DNA of 29,790 bases, taken from an uncultured Bacilli bacterium (GTDB lineage: Bacteria > Bacillota_I > Bacilli_A > RF39 > UBA660). Below, piece after piece: positions 8,176 through 14,492 of the stretch. Under the pieces are notes generated by a model. It was given only the letters and a program-made list of their open reading frames with translations, did not search any database and was not told the origin of the DNA. Made by a program: the position numbers and the translations under genes. Within the stretch, counting starts at the first letter, position 1. Every line of letters starts with the position of its first letter. The stretch lies in contig CAJTZW010000005.1 in assembly GCA_910584305.1 (NCBI GenBank), positions 1 through 29,790 of the forward strand, in the 5' to 3' direction.

Positions 8176-10493
8176 TATGTCGTCACTTCTTTCAAAATAT
8201 CAAACACCTCTTTGTAATCTTTTACTGTAATATATTCTATATTGTCTTTTACTTCCGATGGGATTTCATCTAAATCCCTAGCGTTAGCTTCTGGAATAAT
8301 TATTTTTTGGATTCCTGTTCTAAGTGCCCCTATACTCTTCTCTTTCAATCCACCAATCGGAAGTATTGTTCCTTTTAGGGTAATCTCTCCAGTCATGGCT
8401 AGCTTTTTGGGAATTTTTAGTTTGGTAAATGCACTAATGAGAGCTGTTGTAAGTGTAATTCCTGCGCTTGGGCCTTCTTTTGGGATAGCTGCTTCTGGTA
8501 CATGGATATGAATATCATTTTGAATTAAATCATCATATTTTATTCCAAATTTTTTATAATTTGTTTTGATATAATCGAGTGCTATCATGGCGCTTTCTTT
8601 CATAATATCTCCTAGAGAACCTGTTAATACAAGTGTTCCTGTCCCCTTAAAATACGTAACTTCAATAGGAAGTATATCTCCGCCATATTGTGTATAGGCA
8701 AGCCCATTAACAACGCCTATTTCTGATATTACTCCTTTATAGATATCATATTTTGGCTTTCCTAGAAACTCTTCCACCTTTTTTATATCAATAATATATT
8801 TATTCATTAAAATTCTTTTTTCTACAATAGATGTTACAATTTTTCGAATGATAGTTGCTATTTTTCTTTCTAATTCACGAACTCCTGCCTCTTTTGTATA
8901 TGAACGTATAATTTTCTTAATTACATCATCCTTTATGACAATTCCTGCTACATTTACTCCATGTTCTCTACAAATTTTTGGGATAAGGTACTTTTTCGCA
9001 ATATCTATTTTTTCATATTCTGTATATCCTGATAATTCAACTATTTCTAAACGATCTTTCAATGCTTCTGGAATATCTTCAATATAATTTGCGGTTGCTA
9101 TAAACATTACTTTGGACAAATCATATTCTTCTTCTATATAATTGTCACTAAAGAATTTGTTTTGTTCAGGATCTAATATTTCTAACAAAACACTAGATGG
9201 ATCTCCTTTATAATCCTTTTGCATTTTATCAATTTCATCAATTAAAAATACAGGATTGGAGCTTTTTGCTTTTTTTAATGATTGAATGATTCTACCAGGG
9301 CTAGCACCTAAATATGTCCTTCTATGCCCTACTAATTCTGCTTCATCATGGACACCCCCAACCGATATTTTGGTAAAACTACGATGCATTGCAGAAGCGA
9401 TACTAAAGGCTAAAGAAGTTTTTCCTACACCAGGAGGCCCTACCAAACAAATAATTGGTCCCCTTAAACTGTTGGTCATTTGTTTTACTGCTAAAAATTC
9501 AATAATTCTAGTCTTTACTTCATCTAACCCGTTATGAGATTCATCTAATTTTTTTCTAACTTCTACTAAGTCATCATTATCAATGGTATAGTTATTCCAA
9601 GGAAGCGCTAATAACCAATCAATATAACTTCTAATGATATTTAGTTCTGGCGAAGCTATCGTAAGGGTCTCAAATCTAGATACTTCATTATATAGTCGTT
9701 CTTTTACCTTTTCAGGTGCCTTTAACATTTCAATCTGTCTCTTTAAGGAAGATACATCATCGTCCTTAATACTACTTTCCCCCAGCTCTTCTTTAATTAC
9801 CTTTATTTTTTGTCTTAAGATGTATTCTTTTTGATTGTCATCAAGGTCTTTCTTTATTTTTTCATCAATTTCTTGCTCTATTTCGAAGACTTCCATCTCG
9901 TGATAAATATCTTCTAAGATCATTTCCAATCTTTTCACACAATTCGTCTCATATACATATTCTAGATTTCTTTCATTCTCTATTTGTAAGTATGGAACTA
10001 TGATGTCTGTAATTTTATTTAGTGACTTTGTATTGGATACTGTCCCTAGTGCACTGTTGGAAACATAGGGTATTTGTTTTGTGTACCTCTCAAATTCCTT
10101 ATAGAGTTTATCCATATACATTTTTTCTGTTTCCGCTGGGATGTCCGATTCATTTAGTTTTACTACAATTGATTCTAATGTTTCACCAGACTTATTTTGA
10201 TTCAAATACTCAACAACTTGTGCACGATCCATCCCTGTAATTACTACTCGCAAACTTCCATTTGGAAGTTCTAACTTATGACTAATTTTAGCTATGATTC
10301 CAATTTTTGGTAAATCGCTTTTTTCTTCTGATACATTGTTCTGATGAACAACTAAGATTCTATTGTCATGAAATAATTCTGCTTCATCTATAATGCCTTT
10401 ACTACCATCATTATCAAATTCCACTCGTATATCATTATTAGGAAGTAATGTTATTCCTTTTAAGACAAGGACAGGTAAGTTTATTTTACGCAA
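8175..10493 (-). CDS. lon: Lon ATP-dependent protease
   Basis: Full-length 772-residue LonA. It has an N-terminal substrate-binding LAN domain (about 5-195), a coiled-coil linker (about 200-290), an AAA+ module with Walker A GPPGVGKTS at 352-360 and Walker B VFLIDEIDK at 415-423, and a C-terminal S16 protease domain. The catalytic dyad is Ser 676 in EGPSAGIT and Lys 719 in GGLKEK. Their spacing of 43 residues equals that of E. coli Lon. It degrades misfolded and regulatory proteins in the cytoplasm. The start codon is TTG at 10493, placed by an excellent TAGGAGGTG site five bases upstream. It heads a two-gene unit with the 444-residue protein. No CIRCE or CtsR-like repeat was seen upstream. 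Confidence 0.97.
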   Translation of the reverse strand: MRKINLPVLVLKGITLLPNNDIRVEFDNDGSKGIIDEAELFHDNRILVVHQNNVSEEKSDLPKIGIIAKISHKLELPNGSLRVVITGMDRAQVVEYLNQNKSGETLESIVVKLNESDIPAETEKMYMDKLYKEFERYTKQIPYVSNSALGTVSNTKSLNKITDIIVPYLQIENERNLEYVYETNCVKRLEMILEDIYHEMEVFEIEQEIDEKIKKDLDDNQKEYILRQKIKVIKEELGESSIKDDDVSSLKRQIEMLKAPEKVKERLYNEVSRFETLTIASPELNIIRSYIDWLLALPWNNYTIDNDDLVEVRKKLDESHNGLDEVKTRIIEFLAVKQMTNSLRGPIICLVGPPGVGKTSLAFSIASAMHRSFTKISVGGVHDEAELVGHRRTYLGASPGRIIQSLKKAKSSNPVFLIDEIDKMQKDYKGDPSSVLLEILDPEQNKFFSDNYIEEEYDLSKVMFIATANYIEDIPEALKDRLEIVELSGYTEYEKIDIAKKYLIPKICREHGVNVAGIVIKDDVIKKIIRSYTKEAGVRELERKIATIIRKIVTSIVEKRILMNKYIIDIKKVEEFLGKPKYDIYKGVISEIGVVNGLAYTQYGGDILPIEVTYFKGTGTLVLTGSLGDIMKESAMIALDYIKTNYKKFGIKYDDLIQNDIHIHVPEAAIPKEGPSAGITLTTALISAFTKLKIPKKLAMTGEITLKGTILPIGGLKEKSIGALRTGIQKIIIPEANARDLDEIPSEVKDNIEYITVKDYKEVFDILKEVTT

Positions 10494-10520
10494 GTTAACA
10501 CCTCCTACAAATTGCTTCCT

Positions 10521-10548
10521 ATTATAGCATAAAAAAAATAAAAGTCTA
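10521..10548 (-). promoter_or_regulatory. SigmaA-type promoter for lon
   Basis: Minus strand: TAGACT (10543-10548; 4/6 to TTGACA), a 16-base spacer and a perfect TATAAT (10521-10526). The expected start is about 20 bases before the TTG codon of lon. Confidence 0.6.
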
Positions 10549-10566
10549 TGGATATTCTTCTATTTT

Positions 10567-10890
10567 TTAATAAATATATAATGATAATAAAATGAACATA
10601 GTTTCAAAGAAAAAGGTAAGAAGCGCTAACATGAAAAAATTAGTTGCTCCTTGCTGATTAAATATTGTGTTTTTAGATTCATGCTCTGGATACATATTCA
10701 TTCCGCCTGTTATTTTCCCTGATCCAATTGATTTTTGAAATCCTTTAGATGTAGACGTTTGTGTCTCTTCTTTGCCACTTGGGTTCAATGATGCTCTTAC
10801 TTGTCGCAAATAGTCTTTTAGGCCCTCACTATTGGCATTATTCATTTGGTAGTTTTCTATTAAATAGTTTAAATACTCTTTATTATTCAT
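10567..10890 (-). CDS. Small C-terminally anchored membrane protein, 107 aa
   Basis: No family recognised. The first 80 residues are hydrophilic and the last 25 (about 83-106) form one hydrophobic Phe/Leu-rich helix ending at the C-terminus, so the protein is probably tail-anchored with its soluble part in the cytoplasm. ATG 10890 has GGAGAG three bases upstream. It is the last gene of the VTT-rmuC-DUF2238 operon, eight bases after the DUF2238 stop. No clear terminator hairpin follows before the lon promoter. Confidence 0.65.
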   Translation of the reverse strand: MNNKEYLNYLIENYQMNNANSEGLKDYLRQVRASLNPSGKEETQTSTSKGFQKSIGSGKITGGMNMYPEHESKNTIFNQQGATNFFMLALLTFFFETMFILLSLYIY

Positions 10891-10898
10891 ATACTCTC

Positions 10899-11501
10899 CT
10901 ATATACTTCTTATAAATTTTTTGATAATAATATATTTGTTTTCACACTCTTCATAAACATACAATATACAGTATAACGCAGTCCCTAGTGCCGCTACAAT
11001 CATATCTTTCATAGTGTCATCTACTCCGGTTGTTAATACATTCTGTGCATCTTTTCCAAAGAGTTTATCGGAAGTAAATTCAAACATCTCCCATAGGCCT
11101 GCTACTAGAAATGAAAGCCCCATAATAAATAGCACGGTAAATACAATTGATTTTTCACTATATTTTTTGCAAAGTACTAAAATATAGGTAGCTAAAAAAG
11201 CAATTAAAATCCCTGACAGAAAATGAGTAAAAGAATCATACCAGTAGATTGTATGATATAAATCTACAATAGAGCCTAGAAAATGTGCTATAAAAATAAA
11301 GATTACATAAATGTTTTTCATCCAATTGTTTATATTTACTTGGAATAATTTTTCTATTATCTGGGGCAAAAAAATAATCGGTATTACAGATAGTTTTATT
11401 AATGATCCATAAAGACCACCACTACTTGTAATGGCAAGATATAGACTATAAATGGTTACAAATATACAAATCAAATTATTCATCTCTTTCAGTTTCTTCA
11501 T
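10899..11501 (-). CDS. DUF2238 (YjdF-like) integral membrane protein
   Basis: A 200-residue polytopic membrane protein with about six hydrophobic segments. The signature positions of the DUF2238/YjdF family are visible: an aromatic-Asp-x-x-x-His motif in WYDSFTHFLSG (about 87-97), GLWEMFEF (about 134-141), and the Asp-rich pre-membrane motif GVDDTMKDMIVAALG (about 154-168). No biochemical function is established for the family. ATG 11501 has an AAGGA site seven bases upstream and overlaps the rmuC 3' end by 26 bases, so the two genes form one coupled unit. Family match by motif is fairly good. Confidence 0.72.
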   Translation of the reverse strand: MKKLKEMNNLICIFVTIYSLYLAITSSGGLYGSLIKLSVIPIIFLPQIIEKLFQVNINNWMKNIYVIFIFIAHFLGSIVDLYHTIYWYDSFTHFLSGILIAFLATYILVLCKKYSEKSIVFTVLFIMGLSFLVAGLWEMFEFTSDKLFGKDAQNVLTTGVDDTMKDMIVAALGTALYCILYVYEECENKYIIIKKFIRSI

Positions 11502-12558
11502 ATGTGATTCCTTCCATTTCTACTTGATTGATAGAGTGAAAGCGTTTTGTTATTTTTTCTGTTGTAGTATGTATATCTTTTACATCTTTTCCAACGGTTT
11601 CAATGCTTCTTGACAGTTTGTCCCAACGGTCCTTGTAACGTTTGAATTCTTCATCTAATAATTTCAATTCTTGATGAATAACAGATGCATATTTATCACG
11701 TTCCATATTCTTGATAATTACTTGAATGGTTGTTAATGTGCTAATAAGGGTTGTTGGGCTTGTAAGCCACACTCTTTTTTTATAAGCATATTCAATTAAG
11801 TCAGTATGATATGCATTAATTTCAGCAAAAATAGCTTCTGCAGGCAAAAATAAGATGGCTTGATCCGCAGTTACATTTGATATGATATATTTACTAGCAA
11901 TCGCATCTATATGCTTTTTCATATCTACTTTAAACATTTTTTCTGCCTGTTCTCTTACTTCTTGTGACATATTTTTGTCTACCATCATACGATAGTGTTC
12001 TAATGGAAATTTAGAATCGATTCCAATAAGACCTAATGGTTCTGGGGCAAACAAAGCACAATCAACAATGGTTCCGTTTGGCATACTATATTGCATTTGG
12101 TATACGTTTTGATTATTATCGCCGAACACACTTGTCATAATATGATTTAGATTCACCTCTCCAAAAATACCACGTGTTTTCTTATCTGTTAAAACGCTTT
12201 GTAAAGAGACAATATCACTCGATAGATTATCAATTTTCTTCTGCGCTTCATCTATTTTAGAGAGTCTTTCTAATACCGAATTAAATGTCTTATTTGTTTT
12301 TTCAAAATTTTTGTCAAGCCTTTCATTAACACCATCATTAATTAAACGTAGTCGAACTTCTATTTTCTCATTTAAATTATCAAAATCAGTATGAAGATCT
12401 TTGGATAATGTATTTTGAAAATCGGCAATCTCTTTTATCATGTTTGTTTCTAATTTTCCTAATCTTTCTGTAATATTCGATTCATTTATATTTTTTGATA
12501 CTGAAATAATTACAAATATTAATATTATAATTAATAGTCCTACAATAATAACGTCCAT
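11476..12558 (-). CDS. rmuC: RmuC family DNA recombination-limiting protein
   Basis: A 360-residue RmuC. It has an N-terminal membrane anchor (about 3-22), a long coiled-coil (about 25-125), and the conserved RmuC nuclease-like domain (about 130-330). That domain contains KTRGIFGEVNLNHIM, an IGIDSKFPLEHY strand and FLPAEAIFAEI, which are diagnostic of the family. RmuC limits inversions at short repeats in E. coli and is thought to be a membrane-anchored PD-(D/E)XK-like nuclease; the D/E and K of the IDSK motif are present. ATG 12558 has AGGAGG four bases upstream, and it follows the VTT gene with an eight-base gap. It is the second gene of a four-gene operon. Confidence 0.93.
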   Translation of the reverse strand: MDVIIVGLLIIILIFVIISVSKNINESNITERLGKLETNMIKEIADFQNTLSKDLHTDFDNLNEKIEVRLRLINDGVNERLDKNFEKTNKTFNSVLERLSKIDEAQKKIDNLSSDIVSLQSVLTDKKTRGIFGEVNLNHIMTSVFGDNNQNVYQMQYSMPNGTIVDCALFAPEPLGLIGIDSKFPLEHYRMMVDKNMSQEVREQAEKMFKVDMKKHIDAIASKYIISNVTADQAILFLPAEAIFAEINAYHTDLIEYAYKKRVWLTSPTTLISTLTTIQVIIKNMERDKYASVIHQELKLLDEEFKRYKDRWDKLSRSIETVGKDVKDIHTTTEKITKRFHSINQVEMEGITYEETERDE

Positions 12559-12566
12559 ACTTCCTC

Positions 12567-13154
12567 CTACTCAATTTTAAATTGTTTAATCACAATACGT
12601 GATAATATAAAGGTAATTAGCAAAATACATGCTACTTTAATAAGTACACCAATGTCTGTAATACTTTCTATAAATGTGGTTCCAATAAATCCCCAAAAAT
12701 AAATAATAGAAAGTTTGGAAATCATTAGGGCAAGCAAGTACTTTTGATACTTCATTTTAGATAACCCAGCGCCAATATTAACAGAAAATGCAGGGGTGAA
12801 TGGAATTGCTAAAATTAATACAAGTTTACTGAAATCTAAATTACTTATTTTTTTCATGAGCTCTTTGCTTTTAGTTTTATGATCTATATGCTTATATATT
12901 TTCTTACTCAATCCTTTTCTAAATATGAAAAAACTTAAACTACATCCAATAATCGTTCCAATCCAAGAAATAATAAAACCGATAACATTCCCAAATACCA
13001 CTGTATTTACAGCAATAAAAAGAGCCAAAGGCAAAATTGGTATAATAGACTCTAGTATAACAATAAACATCCCAAAAAACAAACTAATAAGAATATTATT
13101 ACTATATACAAAACTTGTTAATTGTTCTAGTATATTTCTAATGAATTCTTCCAT
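12567..13154 (-). CDS. VTT-domain (TVP38/TMEM64, DedA-like) membrane protein
   Basis: A 195-residue polytopic membrane protein of the SNARE-associated/VTT family. The early motif ESIIPILPLALFIAVNTVVFG (about 31-51) and the later FTPAFSVNIGAGLSKM (about 118-133) match the Glu-x-x-x-Pro and Pro-Gly/Ala re-entrant helices of TVP38/DedA proteins, which are proposed lipid scramblases or polyprenyl-phosphate recycling proteins. It heads the rmuC operon. ATG 13154 has GGAG six bases upstream. The specific lipid substrate cannot be inferred from sequence. Confidence 0.82.
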   Translation of the reverse strand: MEEFIRNILEQLTSFVYSNNILISLFFGMFIVILESIIPILPLALFIAVNTVVFGNVIGFIISWIGTIIGCSLSFFIFRKGLSKKIYKHIDHKTKSKELMKKISNLDFSKLVLILAIPFTPAFSVNIGAGLSKMKYQKYLLALMISKLSIIYFWGFIGTTFIESITDIGVLIKVACILLITFILSRIVIKQFKIE

Positions 13155-13174
13155 ATTTTCTCCATTCTGTTATA

Positions 13175-13203
13175 ATTATAATACTTTTATGTGTATTTTT
13201 AAA
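13175..13203 (-). promoter_or_regulatory. Promoter for the VTT-rmuC operon
   Basis: Minus strand: TTTAAA (13198-13203; 4/6), a 17-base spacer and a perfect TATAAT (13175-13180). The expected start near 13168 leaves a leader of about 14 bases before the gene. Confidence 0.45.
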
Positions 13204-13691
13204 GTTTTATAAACAAAAATAGTGCAATTTCGTAAATATATTTTATAAGTTCTTAAATATTGTTGTATTATTTATTTATAAGAATTTACCTCATTTTTAT
13301 TTTTAAAAGGTGACATATATATTTATGCTTTCAAATATAGTAACTTTTCATTAGTTGTTTGCATTATTATTTTTAAATATTTAAACTTAAAAATACTATG
13401 ATGTCATAGTATTAAATATAACTCCCATTATCCAGGGAAAAGACTGGTATTACCTCCATATATAGTACAAAAAAGTGCTTTTTATAGTATAAAGTTTTCA
13501 AAATTTTTGTATCATTAACAATCGTGAATATCCATAACAAGTAGAATCTGTTCCCTTCATAATTCCTCTTTTAGCAATTTACAGGGACTCTTTCTCATTA
13601 TAATCAATAGGTCTCTCAGGCATTTTTTATGGTTTTATAACTAGATTAACATTCTCTTTTTCACAAAATAGTAATCTTTTCATTTGTGTAC
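13204..13691. other. AT-rich intergenic stretch with one perfect inverted repeat
   Basis: No supported gene here. The only strong structure is a perfect 10-bp inverted repeat at 13392-13413 (AATACTATGA / TCATAGTATT, 2-base centre). On the minus strand it is followed by TTTTTAAG, so it can act as a backstop terminator for read-through from the genes above 14 kb. A minus-strand frame at 13498-13623 looks faintly protein-like but is interrupted by a stop. Confidence 0.5.
13392..13413 (-). terminator. Perfect inverted repeat, possible minus-strand terminator
   Basis: A 10-bp stem AATACTATGA / TCATAGTATT is followed on the minus strand by TTTTT. No gene ends close to it, so it could instead be an operator-like palindrome. 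Confidence 0.4.
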
Positions 13692-13720
13692 TTGTGGTAA
13701 CATTTCATTAATAGTATAAT
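13692..13720 (+). promoter_or_regulatory. Promoter of the putative type I toxin mRNA
   Basis: Plus strand: TTGTGG (13692-13697; 3/6), a 17-base spacer and a perfect TATAAT (13715-13720). The expected start is near 13727, giving a leader of about 64 nt before the toxin ATG and an mRNA of about 225 nt to the terminator. Confidence 0.55.
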
Positions 13721-13743
13721 ATTTATAGGAATATTTAGTTAGT

Positions 13744-13782
13744 TTAGGTACTATTCTCCTTTACCTTTAGAGGTGGAAGGAG
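13744..13782 (+). promoter_or_regulatory. 5' leader: SD-masking hairpin and 3'-complementary segment
   Basis: Two elements lie next to each other in the toxin leader. TTAGGTACTATTC (13744-13756) is perfectly complementary over 13 bases to GAATAGTACCTAA (13909-13921) past the stop codon. Next, CTCCTT and ACC (13756-13765) pair with GGT and AAGGAG (13772-13782) around a TTTAGA loop, which buries the Shine-Dalgarno sequence. Long-range 5'-3' pairing and SD masking are both hallmarks of type I toxin mRNAs. Confidence 0.6.
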
Positions 13783-13790
13783 GTGAAATT

Positions 13791-13883
13791 ATGAGAAAAT
13801 CAGAGAAATATCTTTGTACTATCATAATACTCCTTATTATTGTGATTTTAATCATTCTAATAAAAATAGTACCAACTGTATAA
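13791..13883 (+). CDS. Putative type I toxin: 30-aa hydrophobic peptide
   Basis: A short plus-strand reading frame with the best ribosome binding site in the window, AAGGAGGTGA (13778-13787), ending three bases before the ATG, with GGAGG seven bases upstream. The peptide has a charged N-terminal cap (MRKSEK), one hydrophobic helix of Ile, Leu and Val (about residues 8-28) with one Cys and a late Lys, and a short VPTV end. Size and layout resemble single-TM type I toxins such as BsrE/BsrG, which damage membranes, though no sequence family is recognisable. It has its own promoter, SD-masking hairpin and terminator, and a strong convergent promoter makes an antisense RNA over its 3' half. A short harmless membrane peptide or chance frame is the alternative, but the RNA architecture argues against chance. 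Confidence 0.68.
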   Translation: MRKSEKYLCTIIILLIIVILIILIKIVPTV

Positions 13884-13893
13884 GTCGGTACTA
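13857..13893 (-). terminator. Terminator of the antisense RNA, inside the toxin gene
   Basis: Minus strand: TAGTACC (13887-13893) pairs with GGTACTA (13867-13873). A further GACT/AGTT helix continues inside, and TTTTTATT follows. On the plus strand the same bases form a hairpin that encloses the toxin stop codon. Confidence 0.65.
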
Positions 13894-13907
13894 AAACAAA
13901 TATTTTT

Positions 13908-13953
13908 GGAATAGTACCTAACTCGTCTAAACTAGGTATTCCTTTTTTATTTT
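13908..13953 (+). terminator. Intrinsic terminator of the toxin mRNA
   Basis: GGAAT and ACCTA (13908-13920, with a 3-base AGT bulge) pair with TAGGT and ATTCC (13933-13942), followed by TTTTTTATTTT. It lies 24 bases after the toxin stop. Confidence 0.75.
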
Positions 13954-13976
13954 ATGCAAGTTTCCTTGACACATTC

Positions 13977-14005
13977 ATAATAACATATTTTATTGTTTTT
14001 GTCAA
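13977..14005 (-). promoter_or_regulatory. Strong promoter for the antisense RNA
   Basis: Minus strand: a perfect TTGACA (14000-14005), exactly 17 bases, then TATTAT (13977-13982; 5/6). It is among the best promoters in the window and clearly better than the toxin promoter. No protein-coding start follows it. Confidence 0.75.
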
Positions 14006-14054
14006 AAAACTTTAAAAGCATCTTGTATTACGTTTTTTATAATAGAATGGAATG

Positions 14055-14083
14055 AAAAAGATATAGCTTTTTATGCTATATCT
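14055..14083 (-). terminator. Intrinsic terminator after the rhodanese gene
   Basis: Minus strand: perfect 9-bp stem AGATATAGC / GCTATATCT (14059-14083) with an ATAAAAA loop and a T run (14055-14059). The rhodanese stop codon touches the stem. It insulates the antisense promoter from upstream transcription. Confidence 0.85.
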
Positions 14084-14372
14084 AATTTTGTAATATCCAT
14101 TCCTCATATCCACCAGATATATTCATTGTATGATATCCCATTCGATTTAATATCTGACAAATTTTAGGACTACTAATTCCCTTTTGGCAATATATGTAAT
14201 ATATTGTATTAGCTTGCAAATATTTTTTTGCATCCACAAGTAATTTTTCCATAGGGATGTTTGTAGCACTTGGAATATGATTATTATTATAACTCTGGCT
14301 ATTTCTTATATCTATAATATTAATAGAACCAATTTTCTCTTTAAGTTCTGTTATAGATATACTTGATACCAT
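14082..14372 (-). CDS. Single-domain rhodanese-like protein
   Basis: A 96-residue rhodanese domain. It shows the early strand NIIDIRN (about 18-24), the HIPSATNIP motif (about 32-40) and the active-site loop YCQKGISS (61-68) with Cys 62 as the sulfur acceptor. It ends with the SGGYEEW motif typical of the family. Such proteins carry persulfide sulfur in the cytoplasm, often for thiolation or detoxification; the partner is unknown. ATG 14372 is preferred over the GTG at 14381 because AGGGTGG then lies five bases upstream. It stands alone between the virD4 terminator and its own. Confidence 0.9.
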   Translation of the reverse strand: MVSSISITELKEKIGSINIIDIRNSQSYNNNHIPSATNIPMEKLLVDAKKYLQANTIYYIYCQKGISSPKICQILNRMGYHTMNISGGYEEWILQN

Positions 14373-14461
14373 ATTGACCACCCTACTATACTATATGCAA
14401 GTATTTCATTTTTTTATAGGTCTTTTATATCATAGGATTTCCAAAATATATAATCATTAGA

Positions 14462-14487
14462 AAATACAGAATTTGTATTCTGTATTT
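14462..14487 (-). terminator. Hairpin terminator after virD4
   Basis: A perfect 11-bp stem AAATACAGAAT / ATTCTGTATTT with a four-base loop lies six bases after the virD4 stop. The T-tract after it is short, so termination may be partial. Confidence 0.6.
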
Positions 14488-14492
14488 AGGTA

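Larger units (their letters stand above)
13857..13970 (-). ncRNA. Putative antisense RNA antitoxin, about 115 nt
   Basis: A consensus minus-strand promoter predicts a start near 13970. The first bases form a CAAG-GAAA-CTTG stem (13957-13968) closed by a GNRA tetraloop. The transcript then runs through the complement of the toxin terminator and stop region, and ends at a hairpin TAGTACC / GGTACTA followed by TTTTTATT (13893 down to 13857). It would overlap about 97 nt of the toxin mRNA, including the last eight codons, as in txpA/ratA and bsrG/SR4. The complementary terminator loops (toxin strand ACTCGTCTAAAC) offer a kissing site. Confidence 0.62.

Noticed and set aside
13498..13623. Minus-strand frame of two short protein-like pieces (MPERPIDYNEKESL, stop, then 26 residues)
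   Set aside because: Interrupted by an in-frame TAA, no promoter, and each piece is too short; could be a decayed gene remnant but nothing supports a family.
13560..13640. Possible T-box or riboswitch leader
   Set aside because: No specifier/antiterminator pair or known aptamer motif, and no plus-strand biosynthetic gene follows.
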